Shown: positions 26,248 to 34,861 of the stretch, in pieces
How the letters are laid out: each line of letters begins with the position of its first letter
Position numbering within the stretch: the first letter of the stretch is position 1
Assembly (NCBI RefSeq): GCF_003813775.1
Contig: NZ_RPDH01000001.1
Location: 62,001 to 126,000 of the forward strand
DNA: 64,000 nt
Direction: 5' to 3'
DNA from: Chitinophaga lutea
GTDB lineage: Bacteria > Bacteroidota > Bacteroidia > Chitinophagales > Chitinophagaceae
Made by a program: the position numbers and the translations under genes
Notes under the pieces: generated by a model
The model's database searches: none
Told to the model about the DNA's origin: nothing
Seen by the model: only the letters and a program-made list of their open reading frames with translations

Positions 26248-27462
26248 TTATTTCCCCCTGGGCAGTTTCGCCAGGATGCTTTGCGCCGCGTCTTCATACA
26301 CGGCGATCAGGTGCGTCCTGATCGAATCCGGGGTGGGATTGGTTTGCCCGTTGGCAAGCAGTGTGATGGCGCTAGAGGGCAGCGCCGGCATGTGGCAGTT
26401 GATGCAATCCTGTTGCCGCGCTTCGGCGGAGAGTTTCGTTTTTTTATGCGTGTCCTGCTCGTGGCAGCTGATACAGCGCTGCGCGAACATCTGCAGGTCG
26501 CGTTCCGTGGTGTGCGGGTTATGGCAGGAAGAGCAGTTCATGGTTTTGCTCTGGATGAAACACCGGCTGGCTACGAGCAGCTGGTGCTGGTTGCCGTGCA
26601 CGTCCATTTCAGCCGGTTTTCTCGGGAAAGGCACGGTGGGCAGCAGGTACTCCGCCAGTGCGTCGCCCGGCTGGAAGCGGAACGGGGATTTCTGAAAGGG
26701 TTTCAAACCGGAGTGGCACAGGGCGCACATGTCCAGTTTCCGGAGGTTGGGAATGGTATCGATGCGGGCGATATTTTTTGCGGCCTTTTCTTCCGGATGC
26801 GCGGTGTGAAAGTTCACATGCGCCGCGGCGGGGCCATGGCAGCGCTGGCAATCGATGCCTGCGATCATTTCCCTTTTTTCAAACACTTCTTTCAGGCCCA
26901 TGCCTTCCTGCACCTCCTTGACTTTCACTGCCGAGCTGTGGCAACCGAAACAGGTGCTGGGGATCACCCGGTCGAACTTGGGATGGTCTGCCGGAAACCC
27001 CGGGCTGTTCGCCCAGCTGGCGGCCGGTACGAAATATGAGATGGGCAGCTGGAAATACCGCCCGTTGCGCCACGACAGGAATGTCTGCGCCTTCCTGCCC
27101 GAGCCTACGGCAATGTCGAAAGGCTGCTTCTGTTGCAGCGTGCCGTTCTGGTAAGCCGCCTGATACAGGATGCTGTCTTCCCGCTCCATCTTTACTTCAT
27201 TCCCATTGGGAAAATGGAATACATTATCCGGCGATGTAAAACTGCCCTTCACCGTTGCCGCGGAAGCGGGTGCGGATGTGTGCGCATGCGCGGTGGCGGC
27301 GTAAGATGCAACGATTGCCTGATGACAGTTCGCGCAGGTATTGGCCGCGGCGAATGTTTCGCCTCGTGGGTCTGCGCCGCCGGCTTTCCTGTTGCCGCAG
27401 CGGGAAAGGGCGATCACACCGATGACCAGGCAGGCCAATACAAAAAACTGTCGTTTGTTCAT
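26248..27462 (-). CDS. Heptahaem c-type cytochrome lipoprotein
   Basis: This 404-residue protein contains seven CxxCH motifs (CANCH, CFGCH, CQRCH, CALCH, CSSCH, CISCH, CINCH), indicating seven covalently bound c-haems. The N-terminus looks like a lipoprotein signal (VIGVIALSRC, Cys22), although Arg before the Cys is atypical. The spacing and Pro/His-rich linkers resemble cytochrome c554-type and related multihaem proteins. It should be exported and loaded with haem in the periplasm. It is a single gene without obvious redox partners nearby, so the electron donor and acceptor are unknown. Confidence 0.85.
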   Translation of the reverse strand: MNKRQFFVLACLVIGVIALSRCGNRKAGGADPRGETFAAANTCANCHQAIVASYAATAHAHTSAPASAATVKGSFTSPDNVFHFPNGNEVKMEREDSILYQAAYQNGTLQQKQPFDIAVGSGRKAQTFLSWRNGRYFQLPISYFVPAASWANSPGFPADHPKFDRVIPSTCFGCHSSAVKVKEVQEGMGLKEVFEKREMIAGIDCQRCHGPAAAHVNFHTAHPEEKAAKNIARIDTIPNLRKLDMCALCHSGLKPFQKSPFRFQPGDALAEYLLPTVPFPRKPAEMDVHGNQHQLLVASRCFIQSKTMNCSSCHNPHTTERDLQMFAQRCISCHEQDTHKKTKLSAEARQQDCINCHMPALPSSAITLLANGQTNPTPDSIRTHLIAVYEDAAQSILAKLPRGK

Positions 27463-27501
27463 AACGTTTTTGAATCGTTTCTCAATATAAGGTTATCCTG
27501 T

Positions 27502-27534
27502 AAAAAAACAGCCTCCCTGCGGCAGGGAGGCTGT
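27502..27534 (-). terminator. Intrinsic terminator after the beta-helix gene
   Basis: A perfect 12-bp stem (ACAGCCTCCCTG with CAGGGAGGCTGT, three-base loop) is followed on the minus strand by seven T residues. It lies 120 bp past the stop of the beta-helix protein. Confidence 0.9.
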
Positions 27535-27654
27535 TATTAGCTGAAGCAGGCGCGGTTGCCAGCCGGGAAATCATCCGGGCGCAATGCACATAACACAGGG
27601 GAGCCGCCATGGCGTCATATCCAGACTGTATGACAGCAAAGATTACTTTACACC

Positions 27655-28848
27655 TCAGGGATAATACCCGATCGCCGCCGCTTCCGTAGTGGCCAGCCCG
27701 GTGGCATTCACCGCCGTGCCGATGCTGGCGATGCCCGTCCACGGTCCCGTAGAGCCGTAACCGTTCCAGCAGCGGTAAACTACATTGTATTGTACGTTGG
27801 TGTTCGTGTTGCCCCCGAAATGGATGGAATCTCCGTCGAGGCCCAGCTGAGTGGACATGATGTTTCGCTTCTGCGTCACGGTGCCGCTGTTGAGGGTGGT
27901 GGCGTCTGCGGCGCTGATGAGGTAATTCCTGTCAACGGGGTTGAAGCCCGTATGATGGAACACCAGTGCGTAACGCGTTGCCTGTGAACCGGCCGTGGCG
28001 TAGTTGAACGTGTTCTTCGTGATCATAAAACTGGTGCCCATCCTTTCGTTCCCCGGGTTCACGTCGTTAAACACCGGCACTTCGATGAATACCGGGTTGA
28101 TGCCCGTGAGATAGGTGCCGGTGGAGATGAAGTCGTTGTCATACACGACTCCCTTATCCGACAAATCGCCCCGGAAGCGGACAAACGAACCCGAGCAGTC
28201 TTTAAACGTGTTGGCCACCACGCTGAGCCGCTGGATGCCGTAGGCGCCGTAGATCATGTGGGCATGGGAGTCGTATCCCACGTTTTCGAACGTGTTGTAT
28301 TTGACTATTATGCGGTTGGATGCGGCGTAATGCACACCCAGTGCCCCGTACGACACGGCCGGCAAATTCACGAACTGGCATTTCTCCACGGTGATGTCCT
28401 GGCTGTTGACGATGGTCAGCGCATAACCCGTTACATCGCCCGTAAACTTCAGGCGGAGCAGTTTGATGTTTTTGCAGAGGTTGACGTTCATCAGTTTGGC
28501 GATGCTGCCGTTGAATACCGCCCCTCCTTCCGTTACCGCGGTTTTGAGCGTCAGCAGGTTCGTATCGTCGCCGATGTTGGACAAGCTGAGAGTGGCGGTG
28601 CGGGTGTAGGTGCCGTCCGCAAAGATGATATCCACCGGGCCCGTTGCCAGGGCCGCCTGCACGTTGGACCAGAAGGTAGAATTGAAACTGGTGGAAGGCG
28701 AGACATTAAAAGTGGTGGTTGACAAAAGTGCTGCGGGGCTCTCCGACCGTTGTCCCTGCGGCTGTTCCGATGGTTTTACCTCAGGTTTTTTGCAATACAC
28801 CAATCCCGTCACAGCAAACGTGAGAATAGTCTGTAATACGATTTTCAT
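27655..28848 (-). CDS. Right-handed parallel beta-helix protein, exported
   Basis: The 397 residues begin with a short hydrophobic signal that may be a lipobox (LVYC, Cys19) and a Pro/Ser/Gln-rich linker. The rest has the repetitive turns of a right-handed beta-helix (NIKLLRLKFTGD, SQDITVEKCQFVNL, NRIIVKYNTFENVGYDSHAH, QRLSVVANTFKDCSG). The start (FWSNVQAALATGPVDIIFAD) resembles the N-terminal cap of pectate-lyase-like and chondroitinase-B-like (PL6) proteins. Catalytic residues cannot be assigned by eye, so a polysaccharide lyase or a binding role are both possible. It is transcribed alone and has its own terminator. Confidence 0.7.
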   Translation of the reverse strand: MKIVLQTILTFAVTGLVYCKKPEVKPSEQPQGQRSESPAALLSTTTFNVSPSTSFNSTFWSNVQAALATGPVDIIFADGTYTRTATLSLSNIGDDTNLLTLKTAVTEGGAVFNGSIAKLMNVNLCKNIKLLRLKFTGDVTGYALTIVNSQDITVEKCQFVNLPAVSYGALGVHYAASNRIIVKYNTFENVGYDSHAHMIYGAYGIQRLSVVANTFKDCSGSFVRFRGDLSDKGVVYDNDFISTGTYLTGINPVFIEVPVFNDVNPGNERMGTSFMITKNTFNYATAGSQATRYALVFHHTGFNPVDRNYLISAADATTLNSGTVTQKRNIMSTQLGLDGDSIHFGGNTNTNVQYNVVYRCWNGYGSTGPWTGIASIGTAVNATGLATTEAAAIGYYP

Positions 28849-28983
28849 AATAACGGTTTTGTTGGTAAAAGAAGGGTCCGCCGGCGCTCTTTTCGAGTGC
28901 CGGCATGAGGATTTCAGTGTAAATCGCGCAATTTACGGTAACGTACCCGGTACAGATCTAATTTAGCGGATAAAGCCGGAATT

Positions 28984-30126
28984 TCAAAGCAATTTGCGAA
29001 GAAACGGCGGGGTGAAGTTCTGGATGAGGTAGTCCATCGGCCTGGAACCGTTTTTATATCGATGCGCCCGCTGCTTCCGGACATAGCTCCGGAAACGCGC
29101 GAGGGCCTGTTTCTTTTGTTTGTTAATGCTCAGCCTGCCGTTCGTTTCCGTTGCAATCTTATACAGCAGCATGCAATCTATCGCGTGGGACGGCCGCTCA
29201 TAGTCTTCGATGATCTCCTCCCCTTCTTCCGTATTTTTATATGCCTGTTTCAACGCCACGTAAATACCGTGCAGTATCAGATCGCTGGCTATCATCCTGT
29301 GCATATCCCTGAGAACTTTCGGACCGTTGATGATAAATGATCCAAACAAGCCATTCCCTAATAGTGCCGCATCTTTTCCGTTGCTACGTTTAAAACCGTT
29401 TACTATTCTTTTCCGTTTTACCTTCCACCAGATGCTGACCAGGATAAATACTATCCAAACCGCGAAAGTTATTGCAATAAAAAGGGCTACAATCCGTGCA
29501 GCCCAAATCAAAGGTTCTCCATCCAGTACTTCTTTCCAGAATACGGTAGCGTTTCCCGAGTCTGCAGCATACATGACCGGCACCTCTTTCTGCCCGGCTA
29601 CCTTTCCGAATGCCGTCAATTCCGGTTCATTGAAGATATTATACAGCACTAATACTTTCATTGTAAAGAATTCACCCGGGTCGAGGATTACGCTCGACAT
29701 GGTGATACTGTCTTCTCCCTGCTTTTTCAGTTTCACGCTTTGGAACAGATACCTGTTTCCTTCAAATATGATCCTGGGATCATCGACGATCTTTCCACTG
29801 AGCACTCTAAGTCCTATCGGGGCATCGGGGTCATAATCTTCCAGCCTGATATGCTCCGTTCCATTATTTGCGACCCTGATTGTATAAATACCGATATTCT
29901 GGTTGGTTGTTTTCAGATCAGTGTTGTCATAGCTTACATTAAGTTCTTTCAAGTCTCTGTTAAAATCGACTACATCTACCTTTCCTAATGTCAAAATTTC
30001 AAGTCCGTTCTTCTTTTCCGCTGCGTATACGTCTGCCATTTGCTTCGCTTTAATGGCTATCCCTGTCAAGGCTAGAATAACGGGGATGTAGACTTTAAAC
30101 AGTCGTTTCATCGTAAACAGTTTCAT
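28984..30126 (-). CDS. Hypothetical membrane protein
   Basis: This 380-residue protein has an N-terminal membrane segment (VYIPVILALTGIAIKA), a roughly 180-residue beta-rich external region (IGIYTIRVANNGTEHIRLED, VILDPGEFFTMKVLVLYNIF), a second membrane segment (ALFIAITFAVWIVFILVSIW) and a basic, helical cytoplasmic end. The outer part resembles an immunoglobulin-like beta-sandwich. I do not recognise the family. GC content is lower than in the loci to the left, and it lies at the start of the AT-rich accessory region. Confidence 0.65.
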   Translation of the reverse strand: MKLFTMKRLFKVYIPVILALTGIAIKAKQMADVYAAEKKNGLEILTLGKVDVVDFNRDLKELNVSYDNTDLKTTNQNIGIYTIRVANNGTEHIRLEDYDPDAPIGLRVLSGKIVDDPRIIFEGNRYLFQSVKLKKQGEDSITMSSVILDPGEFFTMKVLVLYNIFNEPELTAFGKVAGQKEVPVMYAADSGNATVFWKEVLDGEPLIWAARIVALFIAITFAVWIVFILVSIWWKVKRKRIVNGFKRSNGKDAALLGNGLFGSFIINGPKVLRDMHRMIASDLILHGIYVALKQAYKNTEEGEEIIEDYERPSHAIDCMLLYKIATETNGRLSINKQKKQALARFRSYVRKQRAHRYKNGSRPMDYLIQNFTPPFLRKLL

Positions 30127-30586
30127 TGAATAAAATTTTCAATTTTAATTAATGCAAGGACAAAGGGGATTAATGGGTACACGGCATGCGTCTACCGGCA
30201 CATAGTTCAATAGTTCAACACCCTGCAAAAGCAGGATATTATGGTTTGGTTTTTACTAGTAGTGATAATTTGAGAATTTCTGTTGCCTAGTGCTGCATAT
30301 TAGTTTGGCCCGTTTTCAATATATATAAGACTATCTCTCCCGAAAAAGTGGGTGAAGCCTTATGAAAATTTTCTCTTAAGCGATGGTTTGCCGGAGAAAT
30401 ATTAAACGTTTATGTTCATACTACTAAGACTATCAAACTGAAAAAATGGGTGAGCTTACTGAAATCTTTCTTTTGACTTTTTTATCATGTCTTCAACGTA
30501 AAACATACCGAATAATCCTACGCCCTAAAGCGATAGCGACCATACAGCTCCTGCGTGCTTAGTTTCCGTAGGGTATCTTCCAGGCG
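30127..30586. other. Intergenic region with a degenerate direct repeat
   Basis: This 460-bp AT-rich gap has no gene. Two copies of a degenerate unit of about 50 bp begin with TAAGACTATC at 30326 and 30425 and share GAAAAA and TGGGTGA in the middle and a T-rich end. Confidence 0.6.
30326..30476. repeat. Degenerate direct repeat, two units 99 bp apart
   Basis: Units at about 30326-30375 and 30425-30474 begin with the identical TAAGACTATC and share a central TGGGTGA. Roughly three quarters of the positions agree by eye. The nature of the element is not clear. Confidence 0.45.
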
Positions 30587-31189
30587 CTACCCTTCTCTGT
30601 CCCTGGGGAGCTCTTCCCTGTTGGCATCTTTTGATTTGGCCGGATGGGAGTATTTGTTCATTTCCGTGGTGAAGAACACCGTTTCCACGAGTACGGAGAG
30701 CCAGAAGAGGTACCGCACCTTTACTTCAAACTGCCGGCCGAACACCCGGAAGCTGATTCTATCGTCCGGCTGGAATCTGCGCCAGAAAATCACCGTATCC
30801 GTCATCATAAAGTACCCGAAGGTCATCCAGAATATCGGATTGGTGATCACCGGCTGGCGGAGGATGGAGTTTTCATCGGTGGAGATGAACTCCAGAATGA
30901 TCAGGGGGATAAAATATCTGGTGCCCAGGAAAATGAGATAATTGGGTATGGTATCGACCAGCAGATGGTGTTTCTGGTTAAAGAGTATCCTATAGCTCGC
31001 CCAGGCGCAGAACAGCATGACACAAAGAAGCATGCCATAGAGGAAAACAGCAGGTTGCCCGCTGACGGTATATGCCGGGCCGAGGAGAGGTAGGTGGAAA
31101 GTGGGGTTGGTCATTCCTTCGGTGACGACTTTGATGGTGGTGAGTAGTAAGCAAAGGTTCCAGGGGAGGAGGGCTGAAAGTTTTTTCAT
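30587..31189 (-). CDS. Hypothetical four-helix membrane protein
   Basis: This 200-residue protein has about four membrane segments (FLYGMLLCVMLFCAWASYRI, NYLIFLGTRYFIPLIILEFI, IFWMTFGYFMMTDTVIFW, YLFWLSVLVETVFF) and a short charged C-terminal tail. The first hydrophobic segment could be an uncleaved signal anchor. No conserved catalytic motif was recognised. It is on the same strand as the preceding unknown membrane protein, 460 bp upstream of it in transcription, so they are probably separate units. Its composition is more GC-rich than the genes to its right. Confidence 0.6.
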   Translation of the reverse strand: MKKLSALLPWNLCLLLTTIKVVTEGMTNPTFHLPLLGPAYTVSGQPAVFLYGMLLCVMLFCAWASYRILFNQKHHLLVDTIPNYLIFLGTRYFIPLIILEFISTDENSILRQPVITNPIFWMTFGYFMMTDTVIFWRRFQPDDRISFRVFGRQFEVKVRYLFWLSVLVETVFFTTEMNKYSHPAKSKDANREELPRDREG

Positions 31190-31551
31190 ATATGAGATGT
31201 ATTATTCTTTGTAATTATGTAATCATTCAGTACCTGTAGCCTAGCCAATCTTTGCATATAAACAATTTGAGCTGCCCGTTATCATTATAAGACAAATTTT
31301 AGGCTTTTTAGGGTGAAGCCGCCAAACAAAAATGTTCGCTTTACGTCTTACGGCCATTTAGGATTTTTTGACTCCACCAATGAAAAAACTATCTGCATAA
31401 GCGTTAAAAAAAGAAAAGTATCATTAAATTTAATCCACTAAAAACTCATTTTACCCCCTAAAAACAATGTAAAAAATCTGTATATAGCATAGGTTGAGTC
31501 AAACCGCTATCGTCAGCCCTCGAAACAACATACAAAAAATCCCGGAGCATA
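31190..31551. other. AT-rich intergenic region upstream of the RelA/SpoT-domain gene
   Basis: This 362-bp stretch separates two divergent genes. It is strongly AT-rich. No ORF, tRNA, strong hairpin or clear TAnnTTTG box was found, although it must hold the promoter of the plus-strand gene. Confidence 0.5.
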
Positions 31552-32832
31552 ATGAACAAATTGAAGCTTTCGAAAAATCTTATAGACACTGCCGGCAAAG
31601 CACTATCTCGCGAAAACGAAACGGATGTAGACAAATACATTCAATACATGGATGCGTTTGATGAATATAGAAAAAACCATTTGGAACCACTTTCCAAAAC
31701 GACAATTGAAGTCCAACAGTGGCTATCACTATATGGAAAGGAATATTTTATCGCTCAACGAATAAAGCGAAAGCCTCAAATTATACGAAAATTATTGCGT
31801 TTCAGCATACGGCTTTCCCAACTTCAAGATATTGGTGGCGCGAGAATAATAGTAGATCAAAATAGTGACGTGGATGAAGTTGCAAACTTCCTTATTACAA
31901 GGTTTCAAAGCAACAAGGAACTAAAAGTGATCAGACAAACGGACTATCGCGGTGAAGGAAGAGAAGATTCAGGTTACCGGGCCTATCATGTAATCTTGGA
32001 ACGAGAAGGCATCAAGATGGAGCTTCAAATACGAAGTAAAATTCAACACTATTGGGCAGAAGCAATAGAGCGAACTTCTATAGTTTATGGACATTACATA
32101 AAAGAGCTTGAAGGAGACCCTATGGTAATTCGCTACTTCAAAACCTTATCAGATTTGTTTTATGAGATTGAATCAGGAAGAAATCCGGATGCCGCATTAA
32201 GAACAAAAGTAGAAGAGCTTCGAATAAAATCAGAAGAGATCATTCAAAGTTCCGATGAAAAGAATGTTTTCAGCAGCTATGTGAATGAAGGTGTAATTAG
32301 GGACCTAGAAGAAAAAGAAAAGCGAATGACAGAACCGGGTCTCAACAACTGGATATTTGTGTTTAACTGGAATATTGGCTCGTTCGTCACTTGGGAACTA
32401 ATAACCAATGATCCTGAAGACGCCATAAAAAGATATGTAGATTTCGAAAACAGATACACCTCGGAAAACGGATTTGAAGTGGTATTAGTTGGTTCGTCTA
32501 AGGTAACGACTGTCCGACAAACCCACAGTCATTACTTTGGTTTGAATCATACAGACGGGCAAGTGCTTGAGGACATTAACTCATCAATTGTTGGGTTTTC
32601 AAACACTATGGATATTGATGTTGGAGCTAGGGAAATTTTACGTACGCTTGAAAGACGTCGATTTTGGGGCAGTAAATCCATATCGGTTGACACACTTAGA
32701 AATCATTTCTGCAAGGATGTTTTAACGTTCGACTCCTCATTCGAAGTTCTACTAGACAAAGAATTAGTAACAAACCATGGTGGTGTTGCGCTTAACTTGA
32801 AAAAGAAACACCTCATCAACAAATACGTCTGA
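31552..32832 (+). CDS. Stand-alone RelA/SpoT-domain protein (putative nucleotide pyrophosphotransferase)
   Basis: The N-terminal half of this 426-residue protein is a RelA/SpoT synthetase domain. Residues that line up with the catalytic set of (p)ppGpp synthetases are present: Arg and Lys in AQRIKRKPQ (69-75), Asp93 in LQDIGGARII, Tyr142 in SGYRAYHVIL and Glu157 in MELQIRS, followed by HYWAEAIE. There is no HD hydrolase, TGS or ACT domain. The C-terminal half, about 200 residues, is not recognised. Small alarmone synthetases of this type can make (p)ppGpp or, as toxSAS enzymes, pyrophosphorylate other targets and act in phage defence. The gene is AT-rich and solitary in an accessory region; no antitoxin ORF is obvious beside it. 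Function beyond the synthetase fold is inferred. Confidence 0.8.
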   Translation: MNKLKLSKNLIDTAGKALSRENETDVDKYIQYMDAFDEYRKNHLEPLSKTTIEVQQWLSLYGKEYFIAQRIKRKPQIIRKLLRFSIRLSQLQDIGGARIIVDQNSDVDEVANFLITRFQSNKELKVIRQTDYRGEGREDSGYRAYHVILEREGIKMELQIRSKIQHYWAEAIERTSIVYGHYIKELEGDPMVIRYFKTLSDLFYEIESGRNPDAALRTKVEELRIKSEEIIQSSDEKNVFSSYVNEGVIRDLEEKEKRMTEPGLNNWIFVFNWNIGSFVTWELITNDPEDAIKRYVDFENRYTSENGFEVVLVGSSKVTTVRQTHSHYFGLNHTDGQVLEDINSSIVGFSNTMDIDVGAREILRTLERRRFWGSKSISVDTLRNHFCKDVLTFDSSFEVLLDKELVTNHGGVALNLKKKHLINKYV

Positions 32833-32950
32833 GAAAACAATAGCCGTAGTCTGACGTAATCCGAGTTTGGAAAATATGCCACTTTAATGCGTAGGATTCG
32901 TCCTATAATAGAAATTACATTACCGAACACATCACCTTCCGACAGTATAA

Positions 32951-33154
32951 AAACCCTCGTATTTCAGACAGGTCTCAAAAATTCGAAATCAGAATCTACA
33001 GAATATTTTCGCTGCAGCAATCGGCGATCCAAATAGTCTTAACGAGACATTCCACAATAAGCGCATCACTAGAAATTATGTACGAATTAGAAAATACCTA
33101 ATAACCTTCGACCCTTCAGAAACCCATCCAATTATTCATATATTCACTGGTTGA
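32951..33154 (+). pseudogene. Possible C-terminal relic of an unknown gene
   Basis: A frame of 67 codons between two stops has no start codon but reads like coding sequence (FAAAIGDPNSL, RNYVRIRKYLITFD, HPIIHIFTG). It lacks any Met. It may be the end of a decayed gene; chance is also possible in AT-rich DNA. No family was recognised. Confidence 0.2.
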
Positions 33155-33429
33155 AATCCGAACAACAGGTTCAGGAAGCAAACATTGGTATCTGACGGAA
33201 AAATCAGCATCAACTTAATAATATCAAGTATCAAATAGAATTTACATGAAGGCTTAGAGTCTTATAAAATGGATTGAACTAGAATATTACTTAGAGTCAT
33301 GGAGACCTTTTTTAAACAACTCAAAAACGAACATGGCTAGCCCCTCCAACAAACGAAAAACCCCCAAACCAAAATAAGAAAATTTACTAATCTTATAAGC
33401 AAATCAGCTATTTACTCATACCGCAAAAA

Positions 33430-33437
33430 TAAATTTG
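33430..33437 (+). promoter_or_regulatory. Candidate -7 box (TAAATTTG) upstream of the MauE-like gene
   Basis: This matches the Bacteroidota TAnnTTTG consensus about 120 bp before the start codon. No convincing -33 TTTG stands at the usual distance, so the call is weak. Confidence 0.3.
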
Positions 33438-33560
33438 ATTTTTTTCTTTTGCTTGCATAACTATCGCAGTGAGATGATGGAAATTTACGAAACGATAGGG
33501 AATTAACTAACCCCCAAAGAGACCAAATAACTATCTCCGGGCTATTATAAAACTGTTTAA

Positions 33561-33998
33561 ATGAAAAAGGGATTTATTCTTGAAACGCTAATCTCCTTAC
33601 TAGTACTACTCCTAACGTACGCCAGTTTAAGTAAGATTTTAGAATTTGAAAAATTTGTATTTCAACTCGGATTGTCACCATTTCATCTACTCAGCAGCAA
33701 CGCATATCTTGTAGCATTGTTAGTTCCCTTGGTCGAAATATCAATAATCATACTTCTGATGATTAAAAGAACAAAGTTGATTGGTCTTTGGAGTAACCTC
33801 TTTTTAATGTCGATATTTACCGTATATATAGCCGCAATGCTTCTTTCTGGCAGCGAGCTCCCTTGTACGTGCGGTGGCATAATCTCCAAAATGTCGTGGG
33901 TCCAGCATTTATATTTCAATTTATTCTTTATCGCAGCATCAGTCATTGCAATTCTTCTTATTCATCGAAAAGACCGAGATATAAAGGTTTTAACATGA
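33561..33998 (+). CDS. MauE/DoxX-like redox-associated membrane protein
   Basis: This 145-residue protein has four membrane segments and the conserved extracytoplasmic loop PCTCGGIISKMSWVQHLYFN (residues 101-120), with Cys102 and Cys104. This loop is typical of MauE-like proteins, which were first described in methylamine dehydrogenase maturation and are related to four-helix disulfide-exchange proteins such as VKOR and DoxX types. It lies 19 bp upstream of two small exported cysteine-containing peptides on the same strand, and a thioredoxin-like protein is encoded convergently. A role in disulfide chemistry of exported products is likely but inferred. Confidence 0.8.
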   Translation: MKKGFILETLISLLVLLLTYASLSKILEFEKFVFQLGLSPFHLLSSNAYLVALLVPLVEISIIILLMIKRTKLIGLWSNLFLMSIFTVYIAAMLLSGSELPCTCGGIISKMSWVQHLYFNLFFIAASVIAILLIHRKDRDIKVLT

Positions 33999-34017
33999 AC
34001 CTGAAAATACTAGAAAA

Positions 34018-34302
34018 ATGAACCCGTATAGCATCTTATTATCAATAATTGTCTCTCTTTCACCAATTTACAATTTCTCAGGCAACCTTGAAAATGAGTG
34101 CAATGCAGAAGGAATGGAATTCTCATTTGTTTCCGCCGATCCATCTGATCCCACTTGGTTCATCGGAACAAGGGATTGTGCTAAAGTATACTATAATTGT
34201 TACGGAATTACCAATCTATGCGCAAAAGCATATGTTGTAGGTCATGAATATGATCCTATATACAGAGTACCGTCCTTAGATATTTACAAAGACATGTGGT
34301 AG
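34018..34302 (+). CDS. Small exported cysteine peptide, first copy
   Basis: The 94 residues begin with a hydrophobic signal (MNPYSILLSIIVSLSPIYNF). The mature part has Cys28, 54, 61 and 68. The C-terminal 27 residues (LCAKAYVVGH, then DP, YR, P, LD and IYK) closely match those of the next gene. It begins 19 bp after the MauE-like gene. It resembles the short DUF6520-like proteins found near MauE and TlpA genes in Bacteroidota; this assignment is from memory of the family and not certain. Function unknown. Codon use is AT-rich, unlike the second copy. Confidence 0.7.
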   Translation: MNPYSILLSIIVSLSPIYNFSGNLENECNAEGMEFSFVSADPSDPTWFIGTRDCAKVYYNCYGITNLCAKAYVVGHEYDPIYRVPSLDIYKDMW

Positions 34303-34408
34303 AATATCAAAAAGATAATAAAACATATTCGCGCGATAACAGGGCACGGCTCCCCTGTCCCAAGCAGCCATATATTAAAATTTCTCACCCTTTAAAAGAC
34401 AAAAGTCC

Positions 34409-34690
34409 ATGAAAACAGCAAAATGGAGCTTTTCCGCTCTTGCAATCGCAGTTGCTGCTTGTGCAGCCTTCGCTTTCCAACCTTCTCAGGCTAAAACAGC
34501 CGTTGAAGACGAAGCTATCTACATTCTGGAAGACAACCAGACAATTGAATTTACCGGCACCCGTGCTCAGGCATCTACTTTTTTTGGTTGTCCGGTTGTA
34601 CTGAACCCCATCTGCGCAAAAGCATATGTAGTTGGTCACGCTGGTGATCCTGCATACAGACTGCCCGCTCTGGATGTTTACAAACCCTAA
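34409..34690 (+). CDS. Small exported cysteine peptide, second copy
   Basis: The 93 residues have a standard signal peptide (MKTAKWSFSALAIAVAACAA). The mature part has only two cysteines, Cys61 and Cys69, then ICAKAYVVGH-x2-DP-x-YR-x-PALDVYK near the C-terminus. About 20 of the last 28 residues equal those of the upstream copy, and the DNA TGCGCAAAAGCATATGT is the same in both. Its codon use is more balanced than that of the first copy, which suggests stronger expression. A terminator hairpin follows at 34715-34746. Function unknown; see the paired copy and the MauE-like gene. Confidence 0.75.
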   Translation: MKTAKWSFSALAIAVAACAAFAFQPSQAKTAVEDEAIYILEDNQTIEFTGTRAQASTFFGCPVVLNPICAKAYVVGHAGDPAYRLPALDVYKP

Positions 34691-34714
34691 TTTACAGCAT
34701 TAGGAACTAAATCT

Positions 34715-34746
34715 AAAGGGGGAGGCTTTTATGAGCTTCCCCTTTT
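34715..34746. terminator. Terminator after the cysteine-peptide genes
   Basis: AAAGGGGGAGGCT pairs with AGCTTCCCCTTTT (13 bp with two G-U pairs on the plus strand) and ends in TTTT. It is 25 bp past the second peptide gene and could work in both directions. Confidence 0.75.
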
Positions 34747-34861
34747 ACATACAAAGAATAACACGAGCACAACGGCAACACCACCACAACAACAGAAGAT
34801 TCCTTACTGGAAATAATTTTTAAGCTAAAAATGGTTCAAAATAACAAATTACTGACCAAAA

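Larger units (their letters stand above)
32833..33560. other. Long AT-rich gap with a possible gene relic
   Basis: This 728-bp stretch between the RelA/SpoT-domain gene and the MauE-like gene has no complete gene. One frame is open without Met at 32951-33154. A TAAATTTG -7-like box lies at 33430-33437. Confidence 0.6.
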
